DNA of 64,000 bases from JALOLG01 sp963722415 (GTDB lineage: Bacteria > Actinomycetota > Acidimicrobiia > Acidimicrobiales > Ilumatobacteraceae). The position numbers were made by a program, and so were the translations under genes. The stretch covers positions 1 through 64,000 of the forward strand of contig CAVRNI010000054.1 of the NCBI GenBank assembly GCA_963722415.1, written 5' to 3'. The first letter of the stretch is position 1; each line of letters opens with the position of its first letter. This document shows, piece by piece, positions 28,845-37,695 of this stretch. The notes beneath the pieces are model-generated. The model did not search any database. It was given only the letters and a program-made list of their open reading frames with translations, and had not been told where the DNA came from.

Positions 28845-29723
28845 ATGGAGCTGGGTGTCGTTCTCACCGCGAGCGACATCGGCTTCGACTGGCCGGCGTT
28901 GCGCGAGTTCGTGCAGGCGATCGACGAGGCCGGGTTCTCGTACGTCACCACCAACGACCACGTCGTCGGTGGACACCCCGACCGGGCGGGCGGTGAGCGC
29001 GTCCACACCTACGACGTGCCGATCCACGAGCCGCTCACGTTGCTGTCGTTCATCGCCGCAGCCACACCCCGTCTCGGCCTCGTGACGTCGGTGTTGTTGC
29101 TGCCGCAGCGCCAGACGGTGCTGGTCGCCAAGCAGGCCGCGGCGCTCGACGTGCTCAGCGGCGGGCGGCTGCGTCTCGGCGTCGGCGTCGGGCGCAACTG
29201 GATGGAGTACGAGGCGCTCAACGAGCAGTTCACGAACCGCGGCAAGCGGATCGAGGAACAGGTCGAGGTGCTGCGCCGGCTGTGGACCGAGGAGCTGGTC
29301 ACGTTCGAGGGCGCCTGGCACCACCTCGACCGGGTGGGCATCAATCCGCTCCCGCGGCAACGCCCGATCCCGATCTGGATGGGGTCGTTCTTCGGCCATC
29401 TCGTCGAGTCGGTGCTCGAGCGTGTCGGCCGGCTCGCCGACGGATGGATGCCGCAGTTCCCACCCGACGACGATCTCGCGGCCGCGCTCGACCGGCTGCG
29501 CGGCTATGCCGTCGCCGCCGGCCGTGACGCCGACCAGCTCGGGATCGAGTGCGTCATGCGGATCCGCGCCGACGACGATCCGCAGCGCTGGCACGACGAC
29601 GCGAGCGCCTACCGTGCGCTCGGCGCGACCCACCTCAAGGTCGCGACCAGCGGACGGTTCGACACGCTCGACGATCTTCGCGACTGCATGATGCGGTGGT
29701 ACGAGGTCGCGCGCACCGTGTGA
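28845..29723 (+). CDS. LLM-class F420-dependent oxidoreductase
   Basis: Intact, 292 residues. Seen: MELGVVLTASDIGFDWPALR, FSYVTTNDHVVGGHPDR, LTLLSFIAAATPRLGLVTSVLLLPQRQ-type core, ALDVLSGGRLRLGVGVGRNW, and PIPIWMGSFFGHLVESVLERVG. The SGGRLRLGVG-GRNW pattern is that of TIGR-type actinobacterial F420 oxidoreductases. The substrate is unknown. A 10-base tandem duplication (GCACCGTGTG, at 29713 and 29724) spans the stop. The next gene, a quinone reductase-type enzyme, is co-directional but has its own -10 box. Confidence 0.85.
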   Translation: MELGVVLTASDIGFDWPALREFVQAIDEAGFSYVTTNDHVVGGHPDRAGGERVHTYDVPIHEPLTLLSFIAAATPRLGLVTSVLLLPQRQTVLVAKQAAALDVLSGGRLRLGVGVGRNWMEYEALNEQFTNRGKRIEEQVEVLRRLWTEELVTFEGAWHHLDRVGINPLPRQRPIPIWMGSFFGHLVESVLERVGRLADGWMPQFPPDDDLAAALDRLRGYAVAAGRDADQLGIECVMRIRADDDPQRWHDDASAYRALGATHLKVATSGRFDTLDDLRDCMMRWYEVARTV

Positions 29724-29743
29724 GCACCGTGTGCACGAGCGCG

Positions 29744-29749
29744 TATGGT
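29744..29749 (+). promoter_or_regulatory. -10 box (TATGGT) for the zinc-less alcohol dehydrogenase/quinone reductase
   Basis: TATGGT ends 7 bases before ATG 29757 and contains the upstream in-frame ATG 29745. It therefore favours 29757 as the true start. Confidence 0.4.
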
Positions 29750-29756
29750 GACCGCC

Positions 29757-30699
29757 ATGCGCGCCGCCAGACTGCACGAGATCGGCGGCACCCTGCACGT
29801 CGACGAGATCGACGATCCGGTGCCGGCAGACGGCGAGGTCGTCGTCGACATCGACTACGCGTCGGTCAACCCACTCGACATCTGGGTCACCCGTGGCGCC
29901 CCCGGCGTCGCCGCCGCCAACCTGCCGTGGATCCCCGGGACCGAGGGCGCCGGTCATCTCGACGGCCGTCCCGTGCTGGTGCGTGGCGCTGGGCTCGGCG
30001 TGATGCGCCACGGTCTCTACCGCGAGCGCGCGGCGGTGCCGCGCGCTGCGATCCACGATCTCCCCGACGGCCTCGATCTGGCACAGACCGCCGGGATGCC
30101 CGTCGTGGGCGTCACCGCGTGGCACGCGGTGCACACCTGCGCGCAGGTGACCCCCGACGACCGCGTGCTGGTGCTCGGGGCCAGTGGCGGCGTCGGGTCG
30201 GTCGCCGTTCAGCTGGCGGCTGCCGCGGGCGCAACGGTGTGGGGTCAGACGAGCAACGCCGCCAACGTGGCGGCGATCGCCGAGGACGGCGCGGCCGAGG
30301 TGCTCGTGACCGACGCCGCCGGGCTGGCCGACGCGGCGTCGGCGTACGCGCCGACCGTCGTCCTCGATCCACTCGGCGGTGACTTCCCGGACCAGGTGAT
30401 CGCGGCGATGGCCGATCGGGGCCGCCTCGTCGTGTACGGCACGTCGGCCGACCCGACGGTCACGCTCAACTGGCGCCAGATGTACCGCAAGGCGATCAAC
30501 ATCCTCGGCTACTCCGGTCTCATCGGCACACCCGAGGGCGAGGCGACGCGTGCTCGAGGAGCTGTTCGCGGCGATGGCGGCCGGCCGCATGCGGGTGCGC
30601 CTCGCCGGCGTGCTCCCGCTCTCGCAGGCCGCCGACGCGCACGCGATGATCCTGGAACGCCGGGCCGGCGGCAAGCTCGTGCTCGACTGCAGCGCCTGA
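29757..30699 (+). CDS. Quinone oxidoreductase-like MDR dehydrogenase, frameshifted
   Basis: About 313 residues, medium-chain dehydrogenase/reductase of the quinone oxidoreductase branch, which lacks zinc. Seen: MRAARLHEIGG, VVVDIDYASVNPLDIWVTRG, IPGTEGAGHLDG, TAGMPVVGVTAWHAVHT, and the nucleotide motif LVLGASGGVGSVAVQLAAA. The end reads AAMAAGRMRVRLAGVLPLSQ then GGKLVLDCSA. The catalytic zinc cysteine and structural zinc cysteines are absent, as expected for this branch. One extra base near 30550 moves the last 50 codons to another frame. It probably reduces quinones or enones with NADPH. Confidence 0.82.
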
Positions 30700-30738
30700 G
30701 CGACACGCCTTCGAGCGACACCCTGCGCGAAGCCGTCG

Positions 30739-31981
30739 TCAGCGGGTCGTTCGGTGGTGGCGCGCCCACAGCGCGAACCCGAGGGCGATCGAGCAGTACA
30801 CGACGAAGCCGACCGCCATCGGGGTGACGGTCGAGTCGATCTGCGAGTCGATGACGGCCGACAACCCGGCGCCGGCCGCCGTCGACATCATCCCCACCAC
30901 CGCCGATGCCGTGCCGGCCATGTGGCCCATCGGCTCCATGGCCAACGACGTGAGCGTCGGTCCGACGAGCGACGTGCTGCAGATCATCGCCACGATGAAC
31001 GCGAACCACACCCAGACACTCGGGCGGCCGTCGGTGGCGAGACACACCACGAGTTGCCCGAGCGACAGGATCACCGTGGCGACGAGCGAACCGACGCCGA
31101 GCCGTGTCGCGCCCGCGCGGTCCATCATCCGCGAGCCCGTGAACAGCACGAGCCCCATCGCCGTGGCGGCGACCGCGAAGAAGGCGGCGAACTGGTCGCC
31201 GCGCCCGTAGATCTCGTCGAGGATCGGCTGCGAGCTGCCGAGGAAGCTGTAGAACGCGCCGAACGTGAAACAGAGGGCGAGCGTGTTGCCGAGCGTCATC
31301 GGCGAACTGCACACGGCGCGGAACGCTGACGACGGTCGGTCCGAACGCGAGCGGTCGTCGGCGGTCGACCGGCAGCGTCTCGCCGAACCGGTACGACCAC
31401 ACGATCGCGCCGATGGCCATCAGGCCCGGGGCCGGCCATCGTGAGCCGCCACCCACCGAGGCGGACGAGCCCCTCACCGATCGTCGGCGCGATCACCGGC
31501 GCGATGAGGAACACCGCCATGACGACCGACATCACGCGCGCCATCCGGTTCCCCGCGTAGAGGTCGCGGGCGATCGCCACCCGCAGCACACCGGACCCCG
31601 CGGCGCCCGAGCCCCCACACGAAGCGGAACGCGAGCAGCGCCGTCATCGACGGCGCGAGCGTGGCGCCCAGCCGCGCCGAGTACGTACACGACCATCCCC
31701 GCCCGCAGGACCGGGCCGCGTCCGAAGCGATCGGAGAACGGTCCGTAGAACAGGTGACCGATGGCGGCGCCGATGAAGAACGACGTGATGATCAGCGAGA
31801 CGCGGTTGTCGGCGCTGGTCAGGCCGAAGTGGTCGCGGATCTCGTCGAACGCCGGGAGCGCGGTGTCGATGCTGACCGCCATGAGGGCGGACAGGAACGC
31901 GAGGTACAGGATGACGTGGCGATCCGACCTCCGGCGGCCGTCCGCCGCGCCGGCGCGCGACTCGATCGTTTCGGTCGTCAC
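30739..31981 (-). CDS. MFS drug-resistance transporter (Bcr/CflA-like), frameshifted
   Basis: About 413 residues, 12 membrane helices. Seen: YLAFLSALMAVSIDTALPAF at helix 1 (the family D in SxDxxLPA), RVSLIITSFFIGAAIGHLFYGP followed by SDRFGRGPVL (motif A), VAIARDLYAGNRMARVMS, VFLIAPVIAPTIGEGLV, and later CSTSLVGPTLTSLAMEPMG plus GMMSTAAGAGL, all typical of Bcr/CflA exporters. It exports small drugs or metabolites by proton antiport. Several +1 errors lie near 31325, 31425, 31610 and 31675. GTG 31981 is chosen as the start because the first helix follows after a short charged tail. Confidence 0.8.
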
Positions 31982-32159
31982 ATCCGGCGCGATCGCGATC
32001 GGCCGGCAGCGACCGAGCGGGGGGCTCGCACCTGCATCCGGCCATCGTGGCTGCTCGTGGCCTGCCGGGACAACTGGATCGTTCGGCACGGCGCTTCCGC
32101 AGGTGATCGACGCGTCGCATTGGCCAGCACCCGCCGCGTCTGATCTGATCTGGTCGATC

Positions 32160-33570
32160 ATGGTCGACTCCCTCCTTCCCGCTCTCGACGGGGCGCACGG
32201 CGACGCCGCCGACGCCGTGCGAGTCGGTGCCGAAGCCACGTCGTGGTCCGGACTGGCGTCGCGCGCCGGCGCCGTCGCCGCTCGGTTGACCGGACTCGAG
32301 ACGGTCGCCGTCGAGGCCACCCCGACGCTCGACACCGTCGTCGCCATCGTTGCCGGTCTGCGGTCAGGTGTGGTCGTCGTGCCGGTCGCCGGCGACGCCG
32401 GACCGATGGAGCGCGGGCACATCCTGCGCGATTCAGGGGCGACCGCCGTGCTCGGTGCACCGGACTGGCCCGACGTCACGTTGCCGCGCATCGAGCTCGG
32501 CGGCGGATCGGGCGCCACTGGATCAGGCGATGGCTCGGTGACCGGGCTGCCCGACGCCGCGCCGGCGCTCGTGATGTACACGTCGGGGACGACCGGCCTG
32601 CCGAAGGGCGCCGTGCTCAGCCGTGGCGCCGTCGCCGCCGATCTCGACGGGCTCGCCGCGGCATGGGAGTGGACGGCCGACGACACGCTCGTCCACGGCC
32701 TGCCGCTGTTCCACGTCCACGGTCTGATCCTCGGGCGTGCTCGGAGCGCTGCGCGTCGGATCACGTCTCGTCCACACCGGTCGGCCGACGCCGGGCGCCT
32801 ACGCGGCGGCTGGAGGAACGCTCTACTTCGGTGTCCCGACCGTGTGGTCACGGATCTGCGCCGAGCCGTCGGCCGCACGCGAGTTGAGCGGTGCCCGGCT
32901 GCTGGTGTCGGGAAGCGCGCCGCTGCCGGTGTCGGTCTTCGAGCAGATGGCCGAGCTGACCGGCCAGTCGCCCGTCGAACGGTACGGGATGACCGAGACC
33001 CTCATCACGTTGTCGACGCGGGCGTCGGGCGAGCGCCGCGCCGGGTACGTCGGTATGCCGATCGAAGGAGTCGAGACCCGGCTCGTCGGCGACGACGGCA
33101 CGCCGACACCACACGACGGCGAGTCGATCGGCGAGCTGCAAGTGCGCGGCCGCACGCTCTTTTCGAGTTACCTCGGCCAGCCCGAGGTCACCGCCGCGTC
33201 GTTCGACGACGGCTGGTTCGTCACCGGCGACGCGGTCACGATCGGTCCCGACGGGTTCCACCGCATCGTCGGGCGCAAGTCGATCGACATCATCAAGTCG
33301 GGCGGCTACAAGATCGGCGCCGGCGAGGTCGAGGCGGCGCTTCTCGCCCATCCCGGTGTGTCGGAGGCGGCCGTGATCGGTGTCGCCGACGACGACCTCG
33401 GGCAGCGGATCGTCGGCTTCGTCGTCGGCGAGGATCTCGACGGCGCGACGCTCGTCGAGTTCGTCGCCGGCCTGCTCTCGCACCACAAGCGGCCACGCGA
33501 GGTGCACGTCGTCGACCACCTGCCGCGCAACGCGATGGGCAAGGTCCAGAAGAAGCAGCTCGCGCCCTGA
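32160..33570 (+). CDS. AMP-dependent acyl-CoA synthetase, malonyl-CoA synthetase (MatB)-like, frameshifted
   Basis: 469 residues, adenylate-forming CoA ligase. Seen: phosphate-binding VMYTSGTTGLPKGAVLS, LPLFHVHGLILG, LLVSGSAPLPVSVFEQM, ERYGMTETLITLSTRASGER, WFVTGDAVTIGPDGFHRIVG, KSIDIIKSGGYKIGAGEVE and PRNAMGKVQKKQL (catalytic Lys). The GERRAGYVGMPIEGVETR stretch and the KSGGYKIGAGE hinge match MatB-type malonyl-CoA synthetases better than long-chain ligases. One extra base near 32735 shifts the frame once. If MatB-like, it makes malonyl-CoA from malonate. The 178 bases upstream, divergent from the MFS gene, show no clear -10 box. Confidence 0.8.
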
Positions 33571-33603
33571 GCCGTGCCTCGAGTCGGGCGTCGCCCGCCG
33601 CGG

Positions 33604-34443
33604 TCAGGGCGCGATGAAGCGGGTGACGAGCTGGCCGATGCCCTCGATCTCGCTCACGAGCTCGTCGCCCGGCTTCAGCCAGAGCGGCGGGTTGCGCGCG
33701 TAGCCGACGCCGGCCGGTGTGCCGGTGAAGATCAGGTCACCCGGGTACATCGGCAGGATGTTCGAGATGTACTCGATGATGAACGGGACGTCGAAGATCA
33801 GCGACGACGTTCGGTCATCCTGGAGTGTCATGTCACCGAGGCGGTCGGAGATGGCGAGGTCGGACGGGTCGTCGAACTCGTCGAGCGTCACGAGCCACGG
33901 CCCGGTCGGGCCGAAGCCGGCGTAGGACTTCGCCAACCCCCACTGCGGGGAAGGGCCCTTGCGTTGCAGCGTGCGGTCGGACACGTCCTGGCCGATCGTG
34001 AAGCCGGCCACGTGCGACCACGCCGACGCGGCCGTCACCTTCCACGTCGGGCGGGCGATGGCGGCGACGAGCTCGACCTCGAAGTCGACGGTCTCGACGG
34101 GGATCACGACGTCGTGGCGTTGCCCGACGATGCACGCCGGCCACTTCGGGAACACGGTCGGCTCGTCGGGCGCGCTGAACGCTCCCTCCGCGGCGTGCGC
34201 CCGGTAGTTGAGGCCGATCGCGAACACCTGGCGCGGGCGCGGCACCGGGGCGTCGAGCTTGGCGGGATCGACGTCGCCGCCTCCGCTGGCCCCGACGCCG
34301 ACCCCCCACGCCACCAGCTCGTCCCAGCGTTCGAACACGGCCTGGGGATCGGGGCCGAACGTGCCGGTGCTCGCCCGCTCGACGTCGACGGCACCGCCGT
34401 CGAGGAACGTCGTGAGCCGGCCGTCGATGTTCGCGAGTCGCAT
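33604..34443 (-). CDS. Fumarylacetoacetate hydrolase family protein
   Basis: Intact, 279 residues. Metal-dependent C-C hydrolase or decarboxylase of the FAH fold, acting on 2-oxo/enol acids from aromatic or sugar catabolism. Seen: AIGLNYRAHAAE, PTVFPKWPACIVG, TVDFEVELVAAI (metal-ligand Glu in ExE arrangement), GFTIGQDVSDRTLQ (metal Asp), KSYAGFGPTGPW and LIFTGTPAGVGY. Start ATG 34443 has TATCGT 8 bases upstream. The specific substrate is not decidable. Confidence 0.88.
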   Translation of the reverse strand: MRLANIDGRLTTFLDGGAVDVERASTGTFGPDPQAVFERWDELVAWGVGVGASGGGDVDPAKLDAPVPRPRQVFAIGLNYRAHAAEGAFSAPDEPTVFPKWPACIVGQRHDVVIPVETVDFEVELVAAIARPTWKVTAASAWSHVAGFTIGQDVSDRTLQRKGPSPQWGLAKSYAGFGPTGPWLVTLDEFDDPSDLAISDRLGDMTLQDDRTSSLIFDVPFIIEYISNILPMYPGDLIFTGTPAGVGYARNPPLWLKPGDELVSEIEGIGQLVTRFIAP

Positions 34444-34451
34444 GGGGGCCG

Positions 34452-34457
34452 ACGATA
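34452..34457 (-). promoter_or_regulatory. -10 box (TATCGT) for the FAH-family gene
   Basis: Minus-strand TATCGT ending 8 bases before ATG 34443. It lies within 18 bases after the sigma-factor stop, so the FAH gene has its own leaderless promoter. Confidence 0.45.
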
Positions 34458-34461
34458 CGTG

Positions 34462-35353
34462 TCAGCGCAGGGTGGCGGGCGTGTCGAGGTGGCCGAGCTT
34501 GGCCGGGTTGCGCTGGGCGTGAATGGCAACCACGCGCCCGTCGCGGACGTCGGCCCCGAACACGATGCGGTCGTTTCCGCCAAGGTCGAAGACGACCATC
34601 GATTCCCCGTTCACCGAACGCATGTCGAACGTCGAGTCCGACATCCGGTGGGCGAGGTTGAGGAGGAAGCGCGCCACTCGTGCGGCCCCGACGACCGGCC
34701 GCCGGGCGGCTCGGCGCTCGGCGCCGCCGTCGCTGAGCAGCACCACATCCGTATCGAGCAGGGCGAGCAACGCGTCGACGTCGCCACTGCTCGTCGCCGC
34801 CAGCAACTGCACCAACAGATCAGGTCCGGCAGGCGAAACCTCCGGCGGTCGAGCGGAGCGGACCTTCTGGCGAGCCCGATCGCGCGATCTGGCGACAGTT
34901 GTCCTCCGTCTTGCCGACCGCGGCGGAGATCTCCGCGAACGGTTCGCCGAACACGTCGGCGAGAAGGAACACGGCGCGCTCGGTTGCCGAGAGGGCGTCG
35001 AGTACGACGAGGAAGCCGAGCGTCAGCGATTCGGCGACCTCGGCGGCGGCGGCCGGATCGCCATCGGCGAGTGCCACCGGCTCGGGCAGCCAGGGGCCGA
35101 CGTACTCCTCGCGGCGGCGGATTACGGCCCGCAGCCGGTCGAGCGCCACCCGGGTCGTCACGGTGGTCAGCCACGCGGCGGGATTCTCGATGCCACTGCG
35201 GTCGGTGCCGGACCAGCGGAGCCAGGCATCTTGCACCACATCCTCTGCATCGGCCAGCGACCCCAACATGCGATAGGCGAGACCGAGGAGGCGCGGCCGC
35301 TCGATCTCGAACGCGTCGGATGGACAGCCGGGCTGACCGTTCGTGTCCGTCAC
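34462..35353 (-). CDS. ECF41/SigJ-type RNA polymerase sigma factor with SnoaL-like C-domain, frameshifted
   Basis: About 296 residues. Sigma region 2 reads FEIERPRLLGLAYRMLGSLADAEDVVQDAW; region 4 reads LDALSATERAVFLLADVFGEPFAEISAAVGKTE. The linker EEYVGPWLPEPV is diagnostic of ECF41. After one indel (near 34860) a SnoaL/NTF2-like C-terminal domain follows (LLAATSSGDVDALLALLDTD, FLLNLAHRMSDSTFDMRSV), which in ECF41 regulates sigma activity in place of an anti-sigma factor. The GTG start overlaps the stop of the flavoprotein gene by 4 bases. ECF41 genes usually neighbour a redox enzyme they control. Confidence 0.85.
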
Positions 35354-36636
35354 GCCACCCGGGTTCGACCGGGGGCACCGGCGTAGTGGGCCGCGCGCGC
35401 CCCGGCGGCAGCGCCGCTGGCGAGCGCGGCATCGGCGAGCATGCCGTCGGGTCCCACCCAATCTCCGGCGACGTACACGCCGTCGATCCCGACGCTGTCG
35501 ACTCCGGGCCGTCCCGCCAGGCCCGATCCGGGCACCGGGACGGCGCACGTCACGATCATGCGGGCGAGGAAGCGCTGCTCGATCACGTCATCCTCCCTGA
35601 TTCCAGCCGTCCGGGCCAACGCCCAGAGATCCGATCGGTCGGTGGCCGCGTCGCGCGCGCCGTAGCGCATGAGGTGCACCAACGCGTGGCCGGGCGGAGC
35701 GAGGTCCGCCGCCGGAGCGTGCATGGAGAGGTACAGCGGCTCGCCCACGCCGAACACCACCTGCTTGGGTGGCATCCGACGCAGCCCGAGGTCGAGGCAG
35801 GCGACCGTCGTCGGGGGGCCGACCGGCTTCCAACCGGGCGGCTCGTGCAACACTGCCGCGGCGGCACCCGGACTGCCGAGGGCGAGCACGCTGGCACCGG
35901 CGCAGATCTCCGTGCCGTCGGCGAGCACGACGCGCGTGCCGTCGTCCCCGGCCGCGACGAGCAGCACCGGTGCGTCGATCCGCAGCTCCGCTCCGGCCAG
36001 CAGCGCCGACTGTTGGAGCCCGTCGACCAGCACCTGCCACCCACCGTCGAGGTAGCGCACTCCCTTCGCCGATCGCGAGCTTGATCTGCGCGGCAACGGC
36101 GTCGGCACTGATCGCAGTGAGATCGTCGGCGTAGCTGGCCACGTGCGCGAGCGTGCGGAGGATCGCGGTGGCTCCGGTCCGGAGGCCGAGACCGGTGAGC
36201 CAGGCTTCGGCGCTGCGGTCGGCGAGGGTCGACGGATCGACCGACCGGAGCGCGAACACGAACCGTGCCAGCTGCGCCTTGCCGACCGTGTCGACCAGCG
36301 TCGACCGCAGCGCCTTGCCGGCCGAGAAGGGCATCGGGGACACCACGTCGCCGGCGACGCCCCACTGGTCGGTCGAGGGCGAGGCGCCGGGAGGCACGCC
36401 GACGCCGAGGTCGCGCAGGACCCGCTCGGCGTGCCCGCCCAGGTAGAGGGCGTGTGCTCCCTGGTTGAAGCGGAACCCGTTCCGTTCGTCGGTTCGAGCG
36501 CGTCCACCCGCCGAATGCCCATCGACGATCAGGACTCGACGGCCGGATCGTGCCGCCGTCGCCCCGGCCGCCAAACCAGCCAGGCCGGCGCCCACCACGA
36601 CGACATCGAAGAACGGCACTCCATCGGAAGTCTCCA
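35350..36636 (-). CDS. FAD-dependent oxidoreductase (phytoene desaturase/amine oxidase-like), frameshifted
   Basis: About 428 residues. N-terminal dinucleotide motif VVVGAGLAGLAAGATAARSG with VLIVDGHSAGGRART, then FRFNQGAHALYLGG, and a C-terminal FAD motif VYVAGDWVGPDGMLADAALASG. These are the hallmarks of the flavin amine oxidase/carotenoid desaturase group. One indel near 36065 breaks the frame after LAIGEGSAL-type sequence. It is translationally coupled to the ECF41 sigma factor downstream (GTGA overlap) and is probably its partner gene. The substrate is unknown. Confidence 0.8.
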
Positions 36637-36678
36637 TGCCAAGTCGACGCCGCCGCGGCCCCAAACGTGACAACAAAT

Positions 36679-36734
36679 CCGTTCTGTCTGCGTCAGATGA
36701 CGCGTGCGGCGGTCTGAAGCAGACAGGTCCGGGG
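36679..36734. repeat. Dispersed palindrome family 1, copy D
   Basis: Left arm CCGTTCTGTCTGCGTCAGAT (36679-36698), right arm GTCTGAAGCAGACAGGTCC-GGG (36712-36734). It lies in the 115-base divergent promoter region between the flavoprotein and the amidohydrolase, ending 4 bases before the -10 box of the latter. Confidence 0.85.
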
Positions 36735-36738
36735 TTAC

Positions 36739-36744
36739 TACGAT
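36739..36744 (+). promoter_or_regulatory. -10 box (TACGAT) for the amidohydrolase
   Basis: TACGAT ending 7 bases before GTG 36752. Palindrome copy D occupies the whole -35 and upstream region, so the element could influence this promoter. Confidence 0.45.
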
Positions 36745-36751
36745 CGGGTGG

Positions 36752-37636
36752 GTGAGCGCCATCGATGTCGACTCGCTCGTCGCCATCGACGTGCACACCC
36801 ACGTCGAGGTGTCGGGCGTCGACGGGTGTGGCGCGCTGTCGCCCGAGCTCGAGGAGGCCGCCAACGAGTACTTCGGCGTCGTCGATCGGCACCGCCCGGC
36901 GGTCGGCGAGATGGCGGCGTACTACCGCGAACGCAACATGGCAGCCATCGTGTTCACCGTCGACTCGCGCACGACGATGGGTGTGCCGCCGGTGCCGATC
37001 GACGAGATCGCCGAGGGCGCGGCGGCCAACGCCGACGTGTTGATCGCGTTCGGTTCGGTCGACCCGCACATGGGACGCGCCGCGGTGCGCGAGGTCGAGC
37101 GGCAGGCCGACGAGCTGCACGTGCGGGGCTTCAAGTTCCACCCGAACACGCAGGCGTTCCATCCCAACGACCCGATGGCGTACCCGATCTACGAGGCGAT
37201 CGCCGAGCGCGGCCTGATCTCGCTGTTCCACACCGGACAGACCGGCATCGGCGCCGGTGCCCGCGGCGGCGGTGGGATCAAGCTGAAGTACTCGAACCCG
37301 ATGGACGTCGACGACGTCGCGGCCGACTTCCCCGACATGCCGATCATCCTCGCCCACCCGTCGTTCCCGTGGCAGGACGAGGCGCTCGCCGTCGCCACCC
37401 ACAAGCCGCAGGTGTACATCGACCTGTCGGGTTGGTCGCCGAAGTACTTCCCGCCCAACCTCGTCCGGTACGCGAACACGTTGCTGCAGGACAAGGTCCT
37501 GTTCGGCTCCGACTTCCCGCTGATCACGCCCGACCGCTGGTTGCGCGACTTCGACACGCTCGAGATCAAGCCCGAGGTGAAGCCCAAGATCCTGAAGACC
37601 AACGCGGCCCGGCTGCTCGGCCTCATCCCGGCCTGA
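36752..37636 (+). CDS. Amidohydrolase 2 family (ACMSD-like) metal-dependent hydrolase/decarboxylase
   Basis: Intact, 294 residues. Seen: AIDVHTHVEVSG (metal-binding HxH), VRGFKFHPNTQAFHPND, LISLFHTGQTG (metal His), PIILAHPSFPWQDEALAVA and VLFGSDFPLITPDRWL (catalytic Asp). The family decarboxylates or hydrolyses aromatic and 2-oxo acids. GTG 36752 is chosen because it gives the normal N-terminus and follows a close -10 box. The next gene on the other strand is an HpaB-type hydroxylase, so aromatic-compound catabolism is plausible for the region. Confidence 0.85.
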   Translation: MSAIDVDSLVAIDVHTHVEVSGVDGCGALSPELEEAANEYFGVVDRHRPAVGEMAAYYRERNMAAIVFTVDSRTTMGVPPVPIDEIAEGAAANADVLIAFGSVDPHMGRAAVREVERQADELHVRGFKFHPNTQAFHPNDPMAYPIYEAIAERGLISLFHTGQTGIGAGARGGGGIKLKYSNPMDVDDVAADFPDMPIILAHPSFPWQDEALAVATHKPQVYIDLSGWSPKYFPPNLVRYANTLLQDKVLFGSDFPLITPDRWLRDFDTLEIKPEVKPKILKTNAARLLGLIPA

Positions 37637-37646
37637 TCGCGCTCAG

Positions 37647-37695
37647 GTTTGTGTCACCGCAACCGGCGATCTTCGCCGATGTCGGTGACACAAAC
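37647..37695. terminator. Bidirectional hairpin terminator overlapping the HpaB 3' end
   Basis: Outer arms GTTTGTGTCACCG and CGGTGACACAAAC (perfect 13-bp complement) with an inner hairpin CGGCGA-TCT-TCGCCG. It sits at the convergent ends of the amidohydrolase and HpaB genes, and most of it lies within the last HpaB codons. Confidence 0.6.
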
